Origin: Ichthyophthirius multifiliis
Taxonomy: Eukaryota; Ciliophora; Oligohymenophorea; Hymenostomatida
Reading direction: 5' to 3'
DNA: 37,152 bases
Assembly: GCF_000220395.1 (NCBI RefSeq)
Contig: NW_004086724.1
Coordinates: 1-37,152 of the forward strand
Positions 22,434-37,152 of the stretch are shown piece after piece. A program made the translations under genes and the position numbers. Position 1 is the stretch's first letter; every line of letters begins with the position of its first letter. Below the pieces are notes generated by a model, which had not been told where the DNA came from, did no database searches, and worked only from the letters and a program-made list of their open reading frames with translations.

Positions 22434-25073
22434 ATGTTAGATAATTTAGATTAATAATAAAAATCATTATAATTATCATCTTAATAAGACAAACCTAAAA
22501 TCGCGTAAACTTTCCAACCCTTATTTTCACAAAATATAAACGAAAATAATGCTTTTAGTTAACAAAGCAAATCAATAAAAAAAATCAGAATAAAAAAGAT
22601 TGTAATAATATCTATTGGAGTATTAATCTCTATAGGAATAATATTAGGAGGCTTGGCTATAGGAGGTGTATTGTCTGGCAAAAAAGATGATTCTTTATCA
22701 TCAAACGACAATAATGTGTAAATTTAAATACCAAGTAACTACGAAAAATACGAAGAAAAAATATAAAATGGGTAATAATAAAATGTTTTAAAAATAATAC
22801 ATGTGCCTCTAACTTAAGTATTTTACAAATATATATTAGAAAATGAATAAAAAACAATAACTGGTTAAAAATAACAAAAATTGAAATCACAAAAACTAGT
22901 CATAAAATAGGACTCTTATGTGCAGATGTAACAGATTCAGAATTCGATATGTATTTATATTTTATATCAACTGAAAAAGAATAAAATGGATAAAAGAGTA
23001 TTTTGACAGGCTTTCCTGATATATTGAAAAAAGAGTTAAAATAAATAATAGAAAACGAAGATAACAAAAAAGATGTTTAAAATAAAGATGTAGAAAAAAA
23101 TAATAATAATAATAATAGAATTTTGCAAAAAGATGGCTTAGTAGTATCAACTAGTAATTTAGAGAATTAATATGGAGATTTAAATGAAAAAGAAATGTTT
23201 ATTTTAGCCTCAAAAAATATTTCTGTTTAAGAATATTAAAAAAGTCATTATCCTATTATTAGATTTAAGGTTTCTAAATAAGGATAAATCAATGAAGTTT
23301 ATTAACCTATTAATTTAAGACATGATATTTATTAAATTTACTAGAATTTAATTGATTAATTGTCTCCTATTTTAAAAGCTGATGTGTATAAAGTCTAGAA
23401 TGGTAAAAATAGAGTTTTATAGGAAAGAAAAACTTAATATACTTTCAGAAATTTAAACGGAGAAATCGTTAAACCTGATTTAGAAGCGATTGTAGATTCA
23501 GATGATGGCACTAAAGGAACATTAAAATAAAGCCAGGAAGTATAATAAAAAGACGAAAACTCAGATAGAGCAGATAATTATGCTTAAAAATGCGAAATTG
23601 TGAATGGAGGTATCTAAAAATGTATAACAGAGTCAATTTTTGTGATGAATGAGAAACCTAAAAGTGAATCATAGAGTGATTTACCATTGTTTGATAGAAT
23701 AGAACAAAGATCTAAAATTACTATTGAGTTTCTTGGGTAAGAAAATAATGTAAAAGAAGAGGATTTTAATTAAATAAAGAAATATTAACAAATTATGACT
23801 ACTTTAAAGATAAATAAAAGTGAAGCTTATAAATAATAAAGAAAATTATAAGAATTGGAGAATCTTTATAATTTAGAAAAAATATAAAAAATAAATTTAG
23901 AAGTTGAAAAATAAACTAAAACTTATGATTTTACAACTAAAAAATAAAAACTAAAATAAGAAAGATTTAGAAAATTAATTTAGGTAAATGAAGATGATGA
24001 TGAAGATAAATATAGATGATGATGAAGATGAAGATGAAGATGAATATAGAGATGAAGATAGAGATGAAGATAGTGATTAAGACGAAGTTTAAAAGTATAG
24101 AAATTTATAAAAAAAAGGAAAAAGTAATTCGAAAAATAATAATAATTAAAAAAATAATTGGTTAAAAAAATAATGGTTAAAAAAATAATAGTTAAAAAAA
24201 TAATAGGTTAAAAAAATAATAATTAAAAAAAAGATCCAAATAATAATTAATAAAAGATAAAAATGATTAAAAAGACGATAAAAATAATTAAAAAGATGAT
24301 ATAAATGATTAAAAAAACGATAAAAATGACGAATAAAACGATGAAAATGAAAAAATAAAAGATAAAAAGGACGAATAAAATGATGAAAATGTTTAATAAA
24401 AAGACGAATAAAATGAAAAAGATGATAAATAAATAGAAAATAATAATGATTAAAAAGAAAAATTAATTGGAGAAACTATTGATAAACCAATTTATAGAAA
24501 AACTATTGGTACTTTTGAATTCGGAGCAGATTTAAAATCTTAATGTTTGGAAAGTAAAATAATTTCAGAAGAAGATATATGCACAGTTGGAATATATGGA
24601 TATTTTAATGGAAAATAAACTAAAATTTATGAAAGAAAAAGTAATTATTATAACTTTAATATTTTTTAATTTTATTTTATTTTAGCTAAAATAAACATTT
24701 CTTAATTATTGAAATATTATTAATATATTTAACATAATTTTGTAAAAAAATCATAAAGTTTGAAAGAAAAAATAGAATAAAATATATAAACTGTCATGAC
24801 AGCATTTAATAGAGTTTTAGATAAATCTGAAGAAATGATAGATGTTCAAAAAAATCCAATATTAAAAGAAATATATAAAACATTAGATAATGATGAATTA
24901 GGAATTATAAAATTATTAAATACATTCGAAAGTTTAATAAATACAGTAATTTTAAATTTATATAAATAAATTAAAATATTTATATATAAATATATAATTA
25001 AAAATTAAAAAAAAAATATATCTATTAAATATATTAAAAAATACATATATACATATATATATAAAAATAAATA

Positions 25074-25109
<36 letters not shown>

Positions 25110-27589
25110 AATATATTTATTTTTATTATATATTATTTTTTTTTATTTAATTTTTATTTTATTTTATTTTTATTTTTTATATTTAAAGACATTAAAAAAT
25201 GTAAATAAATTAATTGAAGATCCTTTAAATACTATTAAAGAGAGAACTTTTTCATTTTTATCTGACAAAAAAATTCATATATAAGATACAGTTACTTCAT
25301 TATATAATTATTTTAAAAATAAATTTATGACTATTAAAAATTTTATTGAAACTAATATTACCATAGGAATTCCTTAAAAAATAAAAGATTAAATTAATTT
25401 TTTTATGAATAATTATGAATAAATTATATATTAATTATTAGAATAACCTTTAACTAAGTTAATGAATGAAACTAAGTAATTAATATTGAAAAAGACTAAC
25501 GAAATATTTAACAGAACACTAGAAATAGATAAAATAGCAAATATGAATGCTGAATAATTAATTTAAGATGGTTTAAGTTAGTTAAAAAATAAAATTTCTA
25601 AAACCACTATTTAAATGTAGGAAGAAGTTTAGAAATATGTAAAAATACCAAATTAATTTAAAAAAAGGTTAACTGGTAAATTTTTAATGGATATGATGTA
25701 GAAGTTAATAAAATAAGTTATTTAAAAAATATCTTAAAATATTGATTTTACAAAATTATTGAAATAAACTTTATAAAAAGGACTTTCTGTTATGTAAGTG
25801 TCAGTTTAAGAATTATTAAATAAAATTCCAACTAATAACGATAATAATAATCTTAAAGATATATAAATTTTGTTTTAAGAAAACGATGAAATAGTAAGCC
25901 TTACTGTAGATTTATTCAGCGGCTTTTCGGAATTTAAATAGGAAGTTATTAAATTAGTAAATACTTTGAAAAAATTACAATAGGGAAGTATGTTAAAATC
26001 AATATCTTAATTTGCACAAAAAATAGTAGGTTTCCCTACAGAAATAGCTAAATAATTGAAATAATAGGGCATATAAATGATCGATAAAATAAAGAATTTG
26101 GGTATTAGAATTAAAGAAAATATTATTTAGTGGAAAGATGGTATAGTTAATACTTCTAAATAATTAGTTCTGGAAGTAAAGAATATTTATAAAGAAATTA
26201 AATAGTTTTTAGTAAAACCTAATTTCCCAAAAAGTAGTGATGATTATTATAAAACTCCACTTTTTGATGAGGCCAAGGAAATCATTTAGAAAGTAAAAGA
26301 AAGTATAAACTTGAATTTTGATCCTATTACCACTACATTAGATAGAATGAAGGGTATTCCTGATTTATTCTTAAAGTTTATACAGTAGATTAAGGACATG
26401 GGGAAATTAACAACTAAATATTGGGATTAAATTAAATTATCAGTCGGAAATATTAAATAAGAGGGCAATTCATTATGGAAAATGATCTAAAGTAAGGCTA
26501 ATTAAGCAAATTAGAAGTTCAATAGTATTCTTTCGAAAGAAGTTTCATTTAGATTTTTAAGTAGGAAGCATATTTTGGATAAAAATGGAGTTTTAGATAA
26601 GGAATATAGAATTTTATACGGAAAAGAGATTATTGATACTATTTAAAATAATATATTAGTAGGAGATTCTTTAGATGAATAATTAAAAAATTTAAACCTT
26701 AATAATTAACTTGTTTCTGTAGAAGATGCTGCACTTGATTTAAGTTAAAACGGAATTAATTAAGTTTTAGATAGTTTGAGTTAATTTAAAAGTAAAACTA
26801 GTAGTGAAAATCAAAACATTGATTCTTTATATTCAGATCTTATTAAATAATTGCTTGATTATTTTACTTATGAAAAATAAGTTAAAATTCCAGGTATGAA
26901 ATACATATATATATATATTTAATTTTTTTATAGCTTATAGATATCCAATTGATTATTCTTATACATATGTTACTTCTGTTGGTATTGGTATCAAAATAAT
27001 GTTAAGAGCTGAATGGTAATTAGATTATGATCTAGGTATTAAATTTAAATAGGCTATTTTAACTTTAAGTGCTGGATTATCAACTAGAGTTACTGTTAGT
27101 GGATAAATTGCAATTGATGTAGGATTTACAGAAGTAGGAGGAGCTGCTGATGGTGTTTTGTTTGATACAGGACTTACTGTAGGTTTAACACTTGAACCTT
27201 TAAATAAGTTTAAAGGGTCTATATATTTAGATGGATAATTTACTCCTTATTATTTCAAAATAGGGGCTTATAAAGGGAAAATAGACTTAAAGGAATAATA
27301 GAATTGCTTAGATAAAAAAAAAGGAAAAGAAAATGAAAAAGAAAATGATAAAGGATAAGGAAAAAAAAGAATGTTAGATGGAGAAAATAAAGAAATTATA
27401 GATGTAAAATCTACCATTAGTGATATTTTAGAAGATAATGCATAACCATAAAAACCTATTGTCATTGATACAGGAGCAAATGAATGTAAAATCGATATTT
27501 ATGGCTTACCTTAAAGAGATTGGATACTTGGACCATTAGAATTTAAAGGAGAAACTTACAAAAAAAGATTTCTTGAATTTAAATGGTGA
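22434..27589 (+). CDS. Large single-pass membrane protein with long stalk and Gly-rich C-terminal domain
   Basis: Family not recognised. Exons 22434-22863, 22911-24640, 24686-24945, 25189-26893 and 26934-27589; roughly 1,560 aa. A Gln-rich cytosolic head with a basic cluster (KSIKKIRIKK) precedes one hydrophobic helix at about residues 56-80 (IVIISIGVLISIGIILGGL). This implies type II topology with nearly the whole protein lumenal or extracellular. Next come a Ser/Lys-rich region with paired cysteines (CEIVNGGIQKC), a highly acidic Asp/Asn/Lys-rich stretch (about 23980-24440), and a long helical stalk. The C-terminal domain of about 200 residues is Gly/Val/Thr-rich (VTSVGIGIKIML, LSAGLSTRVTVSGQIAIDVG, GGAADGVLFDTGLTVGLTL) and looks like beta structure. 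The frame shifts by two net bases between 23984 and 24240; an intron 23984-24087 or 23984-24123 would fix this. The 243-nt intron 24946-25188 contains TA repeats. Confidence 0.7.
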
Positions 27590-27651
27590 TATTTTTTTTA
27601 TATATATATATATTTATGTATTTTTGTTTGTTTGGATTTTTTTTATTTTTA

Positions 27652-28997
27652 TCAATCTATAGTAATAGTATTATTATAATATTTTTTCCAATCGATTTTA
27701 AATTATACGAATTGAGTAATTATAAGTGCAAAAATTTAAACTGCTGTAAAAATCCAAAACATGTTTTCCCATCCGACTTCCTATTGTATAAATTTGACTA
27801 CAAAAAACTACAAAAAAGATGCTATAGTGAATCCAAAAAAAGTGATTCCATATATTTTTGTTCCAACCTATTTTCCATATACATTAGATATCAAAGCAGG
27901 CATAATAGCGTAAATTCCTCCATAGAAGAAATAACCTAAACATACATAAATTAAAAAAAAACCTAAATATGACCACTATATCGAAAACTAAAACTTACCA
28001 AAGCCTGTAAAATTAAATTAATTGAAATTAGTTTTTTAAAGCTTATTTTCTAAAATATGTATCCCCAGAAAATCCTTGAAAATCCATTACAAAAACTACC
28101 TGATATACCCACTGTAGTCAAAAATTTGTCTGAATATTATAGTTATTCGCCATAAGATTTGAAATTCATCACTATCATAGCCCCATATGAGGCGTATAGG
28201 CATACTAATAGACAAGATATGTATATAAATCTTGTTTTTAAGCCATCTTTTACGTATAAACATTCATTTATTTCTTTATCTTTGTCTAACAATGTTTCGT
28301 TGTGGTCATATAGAGCATCTTCCCTTTCCTATTTTGTCGGGCTTTCGAGGAGTAGAGAACCGAGAAGGGTTCCTGTAAAATATATGATGCCTAAAATGCG
28401 AAAAGTTTTAGGTAAATTATCACAAACTTCCTATGGATAGTAACTTTCAGAACCATTCGGATCTTTCTAAGCTTATATATTGTCTGGGTTTACTAAAAAA
28501 TATACAAGTTATATAAAAATCATAGAACCGAAGCCAAAACCAGCAGAAATTATACCACTTATTATTCCTTTTTTATTAACAAAATAAACATAACAGACAT
28601 TAAAAGGCAACATATACAATAAACCAGTAGAAATTCCAAAAAAAAAACCATAAAAAAGTATAAAAAGAATAAAATTAGATAAAAAATAAGAACTTAAAAA
28701 TACTGAAAGTCCCAAAATAAAGCCAAAAAAGATACTAAATAGCCTAAAACCTATTTATTAGGCAAATTTTAAACCAAATAAAGATCCTATATTGATAAAT
28801 AAAATCATAAATGGAAAAACTTAATTAACAGTGTTTTTGGAATATAAATGACCATTTAATCTTAAATATGATGTCACGTAAGAATTCATTTCACTCCATA
28901 AATAAAATGTACCTAAAATAATATGAATGATAAAACCACCTATTAGAGATATATATCCACGTGTTTTAAATGGAAGATTTTAAAATATACTTTTCAT
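27652..28997 (-). CDS. Major facilitator superfamily transporter, 440 aa
   Basis: Minus strand, ATG 28997-28995 to TGA 27654-27652, with one 23-nt intron (27976-27998). Removing it gives exactly 441 codons and restores a transmembrane helix (WSYLGFFLIYVCLGYFFYGG). About 12 hydrophobic helices are visible in two halves, separated by a charged loop (ESPTKQEREDALYDHNETLL). Signature pieces are the early loop NGHLYSKNTVNQ, YGFFFGISTGLLYMLPFNV, and VNKKGIISGIISAGFGFGSM. These resemble the oxalate/formate antiporter and monocarboxylate-transporter branch of the family, so a small organic anion is the likely substrate (inference). It ends 62 bp from the convergent stop of the large membrane protein, and starts 84 bp downstream of the HSP70 stop on the same strand. 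Confidence 0.88.
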
Positions 28998-29081
28998 TTA
29001 TTTTATTTTTATACTACAAAATTAATTTTTATTTTACTTGAAAAAAAAAAAAAAAAAAATTAATATTATATATTTTAATTA

Positions 29082-30044
29082 TCAATTTTTAGTTTCTTTA
29101 GAATTATTTGAAGTTTATTATTAGAAATCTTTATATATTGTTTTTCCTATTAAAAATCCAGAATCTTTTGTTATTTTATATTATTCTTATAATTATAATA
29201 AGTAAGCATCGGTATATTAAACTTGAGATATCAAATCTTTTAGTTTATCTATTTATTATAAAATTAAATTAATGTCAGTACTTTATAATCTATCTTAATG
29301 AATTTTAAGATCTTTATCAATTTAATAATTTAATCCTTCACTTTTATTAATTAAAGAACTAATTTTCTAGAAAATTTTAAAAATATAATAATATTTTTAT
29401 ATTTTATATAGATTTTTTTTAAAAATTTAATATAAAAGAATAATATATATTATAATAATGATTATAAACATTTTAATAAATTAAATAAAAAAAAATATAA
29501 AAAAAAAAATTATGTAAAAAAATTAAATATATATATATAAATAGATATAAATATATATATATATATATTTTTTTATTTATTTATAAATAAATATACCTAT
29601 TTTAATATATCTTATTCTTTGTGTTTTTCCGCATCTTACATCATTTTATCTATTTCTGCTTTAGAAAGTTTGCCTTAATTTTAAATTTTGATTTCTTGTT
29701 TTTTTCCAGTCCCTAATTCTAAAGCTTTTACATGTAAAATTCCATTTTAATCAATTTAAAAAGTAACCTTTATTTTAGGTAATCCTTTTGGAGCCATAGG
29801 TATACCATCTAAAATAAATCTTCCAATTTCTTTATTTTTGGAAGCAATTTCCCTTTCTCCTTAATAAATTATTACATCAATTTAAGTCTAACCATCTTTT
29901 ACAGTAGTGTAAATCTTTGATTTACTAACAGGAACTGTAGTATTTCTAGGAATAATAACACTCATAATATCACCTTATATACTTTTACCTAAACTTAATG
30001 GTGTAACATCTATTAAAATAATATCTTAAACATTACCTAATTAA

Positions 30045-30126
<82 letters not shown>

Positions 30127-31028
30127 CTTTTACCTTTTAATACACCAGCCTATAATGCAGCTCCAATAGCTACAGCTTCATCTGGATTAATAGATTTATT
30201 TGGATTTTTTTAGAAAAATTCCGTAATTTTTTTCTAAACTATGGGTATTCTTGAAGAACCTCCCACTAATAATACCTCATCTATGTTTTAAATTTAAAAT
30301 CCGGAATCTTTAATACATTTTTATACACAATTCATTGTTTTTTTAACCAGATCTTCTATCAATTTTTCGAATTCATTTCTTTTTATTATACAGGAAAAAT
30401 GTACTTAATTATATATATAAGGGAGATTTATTTCACTTTAAGATTTTTAACTTAACTCTATTTTGGCTTTTTCGGCTGATTCTCGTATTCTTTAAGTAGC
30501 CATTTTATTACTTTTTAAATCTATTCCGTGTTCCTATTTAAATTTCTAAAGTAACAAATTCTATAATAAACTATCGATATCTTCTCCACCACAATTAGTA
30601 TCTCCATTTGTCGCTTTTACCTCAAATACGCTCTCATTTATCTATAAAATACTAATATCAAAGGTTCCTCCCCCGAAATCGTAAACTGCGACTACTTTTT
30701 TTTAATTTATGCTTTAATTTGCTCCATAAGCTAATGCAGCTGCTGTTGGTTCATTTATTATTCTTTATACCTTTATTTATAAATTATTATTTTAATCAAT
30801 TTATTACATTTAATCCTGCTATTTCACCTGCATCTTTTGTTGCTTAACGTTATAAATCATTATAATAAGCCGGAACGGTTATTATGGCGTTTTTTATGGA
30901 AGTTTTTAAGTAGTTTTCTGCAGTATCTTTCATTTTCATTAATATATAGGCACTTATTTATTATGGAGAGTATTATTTATTTTCTTTTGTTTATACCCAT
31001 GCATCACCATTTTTAGATTTAATTATCT

Positions 31029-31081
<53 letters not shown>

Positions 31082-31498
31082 TTAATTTTTTTATTTTTTT
31101 GTATATATATGTAAATTATAATACTTTATATGGAAACGATTCTAAGTCTTTTTATACATCTATATCATCAAATTTTTTACCCATTAATCTTTTTATTGCA
31201 AAAAAAGTACTTTCAGGATTTACTATTTACTGTTTATTTGTTTGTTTGTTTGTTTATTTTAAAAAATATTTACTTATCTTTTTGCTGGCATTCCTATTAA
31301 ATGAGAACCATCTTTTTAAAAAGCTACTATAGAAGGTGTAGTACGAAAACCTTCAGAATTTTCAATTACTTGAACTTAATTGTTTGATAATTGAATAGCA
31401 ATACAAGAATTAGTTGTGCCAAGGTCTATGCCTATTATTTCAGACGATTGTTTTAGTAAAGAATTTTAAAATGATCTTTTAATAAATTTTGTAAACAT
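29082..31498 (-). CDS. Mitochondrial HSP70 chaperone (DnaK/mortalin type), 636 aa
   Basis: Minus strand, ATG 31498-31496 to TGA 29084-29082. Exons 31274-31498, 31125-31229, 30808-31026, 30134-30770, 29597-30036 and 29082-29366; introns 44, 98, 37, 97 and 230 nt. Total is exactly 637 codons, a normal length for the family. The N-terminus ([17 protein letters not shown]) is basic and lacks acidic residues, like a mitochondrial presequence. The ATPase motifs are [11 protein letters not shown] (22-32), [11 protein letters not shown] (from 213) and [10 protein letters not shown]. The linker and substrate domain carry DVTPLSLG and KDGQTQIDV, and the C-terminal helical lid is on the last exon. Its role is ATP-driven import and folding of matrix proteins with J-domain and GrpE partners. 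[10 protein letters not shown] and the DnaK-like lid place it in the mitochondrial/bacterial branch rather than the cytosolic one, and it lacks a cytosolic EEVD tail. Several conserved Gln residues are TAA or TAG. Confidence 0.95.
30049..30124. repeat. (TA)n microsatellite in HSP70 intron
   Basis: About 38 TA units filling most of the 97-nt intron 30037-30133, which splits LKG just before the conserved DVTPLSLG motif. Confidence 0.9.
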
Positions 31499-31642
31499 TA
31501 TATTAAATTATTTTTTAATAGTTTAATTTTCTGATATAATATATATGTATTTATATTTATATAATTTAAGTTTTTATTTAATATATAATTATATTCATAT
31601 ATAAATAGAAATAAGAATATATAAATTTATATATATAAATAA

Positions 31643-31675
<33 letters not shown>

Positions 31676-32560
31676 TTAAAATATTTGTATATATATATAT
31701 GTATGTTATATATATGCATATTTATTTATATATTATTATACATATTTTTTTTAAATAAAATTTTTTATTAATAAAGATTATAATATATTTTAATTAATTT
31801 ATATTTTAATAAAATTTAATTTATATTTTAAAAGATTTTTCGTAAAATTATTTAATTGTATATTTTGAAATGTTAATACTTAAATTTTATATAAATTATT
31901 TTAATTTATTATATATAAATTTGAATATATATTAATGAAAAAATAATTTTTTTGAGAAATTATTTAAATTAATATTTTTTTATTTTTATTTATAATTTTT
32001 TTTTTGTATTTTTTTTAAATAATACAATAATTATACATATAATAAAATTAATTACCCCTTTTTATTTTATTTTTTTATATAATAGAATACGGGAATATGA
32101 AAAAAAGAAAAAAGAACAAACAATAATAATACAATAATAGTAAAAAATCTATTTATGAAAAAAATATTATTTTAAAATAAATAATATAAAGTGATAAATT
32201 AAAATTATATATATTTTTTTATATTAAATATATTAATAATACTATTATTATTTAATATCTATTTTAAAGAAATATATATAGAATAAACAACAAGTAAGCA
32301 TTTATGTATAGTGTTTTTAATTTAACTAACATAAAAAATAACAATTAAACTTAACAGTTATTATTTTAATTTTATATATTTTTTGTTATAATATTTACAT
32401 TGAAATAAAAATTAATTATAATGTTCTATATAATAATATAATTTATTTATTTATAACAAATTATTCTTATTTTATTATTATGTACAGTTTTTTTATTTAT
32501 TAAAACTTTTATTTGAACAGATAATATTTATTTATTTTTATAAAATAATAATAATTGAAA
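31499..32560. other. Divergent intergenic region (HSP70 and second K+ channel)
   Basis: Upstream region of HSP70 (minus) and the second K+ channel (plus). It has TA-rich patches around 31630-31740. I looked for heat-shock elements (alternating GAA/TTC blocks) near the HSP70 start and saw no convincing array. No other gene seen. Confidence 0.6.
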
Positions 32561-35770
<3,210 letters not shown>

Positions 35771-36077
35771 TTTTTCATAAATCTTATAAAAATATATAAA
35801 ATAATATATATATATATATATAAATATATGTATATATAATTATATTCTATAATTATATTTGTTTTTATTTTTTATATATAGAAATTATTGTAATTATAAT
35901 ATTTATTTATATATATTTATTATTTTAGTTATTATATTACGTATATTTTAATTTAAAAATATTATTGTATATTCAATTCAATAAACTAGAAATTTAGTTT
36001 TAATTTTTTTATTAATAATAAATTTATATATACAATATATCGAAAAATCATAAAAACTATTTTTATAAAATAAATAA
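35771..36077. other. Intergenic spacer
   Basis: AT-rich spacer between two plus-strand genes, with a TA stretch near 35804-35840. Nothing else seen. Confidence 0.6.
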
Positions 36078-36680
36078 ATGGAATTTTATAATGAATAACA
36101 ATAAATACCTATTTATATTACTGAAATAAATAATATATCTAGCCAATTTAATATTAATGATCTTTCTGATGTCTAAGCTTCTGAATCAGATATTTCATAT
36201 TATATAAACTATATAAATCACTTGTATGAAAATATTATATAATAAGATTTTTAAATTTAAGATAATAATTAAACTTTAAATAATTAATTGAAAGGAATTT
36301 TAAAAAACGAAAAAACAGTAAAATTTTAATAAGAAAACAAATATTGTTGTGAGAGTTAAGATGAATAATAAACTCTTAATATTTAAAAAGAAAAGCATTA
36401 ATAAAGAATATTAATAACTCCATAAAAATATTAAAGTAATATAAAATCAAATAATTCAAGTAATAAAAATACACCTTCTAAAACAATTGAGTATTATAAA
36501 TAAAAATGGAGTTTAAAAAAATAAAAAAGCTAATAAAAAAATAAAGTTCAAACAATTAATGAATTGTATGATAGAGCTGTTTCTAAAAATTGTTAATAGA
36601 GAAAATATTTTAAATAGAAGTTTTAATTAAAATAATTAAAGTTAATAAAGTAATAATAATTTTAAATGAAATTTTAATGA
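36078..36680 (+). CDS. Candidate protein phosphatase 1 regulatory protein, 200 aa
   Basis: Intronless frame from ATG 36078 to TGA 36678-36680. Hydrophilic and probably largely disordered, with no membrane segment. The notable part is residues 71-83, LKGILKNEKTVKF. GILK (73-76) fits the [GS]IL[RK] SILK motif and KTVKF (79-83) fits the [KR]xVxF RVxF motif, the two classic docking motifs of protein phosphatase 1 partners, in the known order (SILK before RVxF) though unusually close together. Inhibitor-2 carries a similar KGILKN sequence, but the rest of this protein does not obviously match it. The C-terminal half is basic with a possible short helix (TINELYDRAVSKN). The assignment rests on short motifs and is inference; a phosphatase partner would have to exist elsewhere in the genome. 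Confidence 0.6.
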
Positions 36681-36981
36681 TATAAATAAATTAAATAATT
36701 ATATATTTAAACAATATTAATTATATATAAATCAATATATACTTTTATTTAAAAAAAAATATATATTTTTTCTTATATTGATAAATGTTTATATTTAATT
36801 TTTAATTATCTCTATTTAAATATAATATAATAAAAAATAGCAAATATAAATAATAAAAAATAGATTTAAGTTATATATAATATAAAAATTAAATATTTTA
36901 AAATAATCAATATATTTATATTATGTTTTTTAATTAAATAATTATTTTTTAATATTATTTGTAATATAAATTAATATTTGT

Positions 36982-37020
<39 letters not shown>

Positions 37021-37152
37021 TTTATTTTTTTATAATTTTAATACCTAAAAAAAAAATCAATATATTTAATTTTCTTAATTTTAAAAAAAAATAAAAAAAT
37101 AAATGTTATATATTATAATATATATGCTAATTTATAAATTAATATATTATAT
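36681..37152. other. Intergenic region to window end
   Basis: AT-only sequence with TA repeats (36987-37013). No coding frame of protein-like composition and no telomeric repeat at the window edge. Confidence 0.6.

Noticed and set aside
27583-27939. Plus-strand open frame of 118 codons
   Set aside because: It overlaps the stop of the membrane protein and the antisense of the transporter C-terminus; composition is not protein-like.
28159-28440. Plus-strand open frame of 93 codons
   Set aside because: Antisense to the transporter gene, whose minus-strand frame has a full set of transmembrane helices and family motifs.
29082-29471. Possible separate 129-aa gene on the minus strand starting MFIIIIII
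   Set aside because: The first part is the last HSP70 intron. The residues after the CTAG acceptor (29367) align with the HSP70 helical lid and join in phase to the preceding exon.
31499-31700. Heat-shock elements upstream of HSP70
   Set aside because: No array of alternating GAA and TTC blocks at 5-bp spacing was found.

Overview
The window is protein-coding eukaryotic DNA, extremely AT-rich, that only reads sensibly with the ciliate nuclear code: TAA and TAG are glutamine and TGA is the only stop. This is shown directly by the mitochondrial HSP70 gene (29082-31498), where glutamines conserved across the family (AKRQ, LQRQATKDAG, GAALQAGVLKG) are written TAA or TAG. Under the standard code almost every gene here would look shattered. 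Base composition, code, gene spacing and protein types fit an oligohymenophorean ciliate macronucleus. Ichthyophthirius or a close relative is my best guess, but this is inference. I see no transposon, rRNA, tRNA, CRISPR array or telomere.

Layout, left to right: the end of a MORN-repeat gene (+, 134-487); a cysteine-rich gene with tandem RING-like modules (+, 663-3442); a small coiled-coil gene (+, 3496-4387); a small membrane protein, perhaps mitochondrial (-, 4901-5462); a Gln/Asn-rich gene (+, 6109-7817); a B-box-like/coiled-coil gene (-, 8053-9563); a giant 1,948-residue coiled-coil gene (+, 10416-16750); a RING/TRAF-type zinc-finger gene (-, 17090-17950); a K+ channel with a cyclic-nucleotide-binding-like domain (+, 18839-21938); a roughly 1,560-residue single-pass membrane protein (+, 22434-27589); a major-facilitator transporter (-, 27652-28997); mitochondrial HSP70 (-, 29082-31498); a second K+ channel of the same type (+, 32561-35770); and a 200-residue protein with protein phosphatase 1 docking motifs (+, 36078-36680).

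I derived the gene models by following reading frames across GT...AG introns. For most of them the summed exon length is an exact multiple of three, which is an independent check. Introns run from 20-31 nt (several genes) to 185-243 nt. The longest ones carry the TA or TATATG microsatellites. Two genes, the first K+ channel and the large membrane protein, change frame across low-complexity tracts, and their models there are tentative.

The genes do not form an operon or obvious pathway. Recurrent themes are zinc-binding ubiquitin-ligase-like proteins (three genes in the first 18 kb), long coiled coils, and two paralogous K+ channels sharing a CCHC zinc-knuckle-like motif just after the nucleotide-binding domain. 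That shared motif, the GILK/KTVKF protein and the triple RING-like array are the observations I would follow first.
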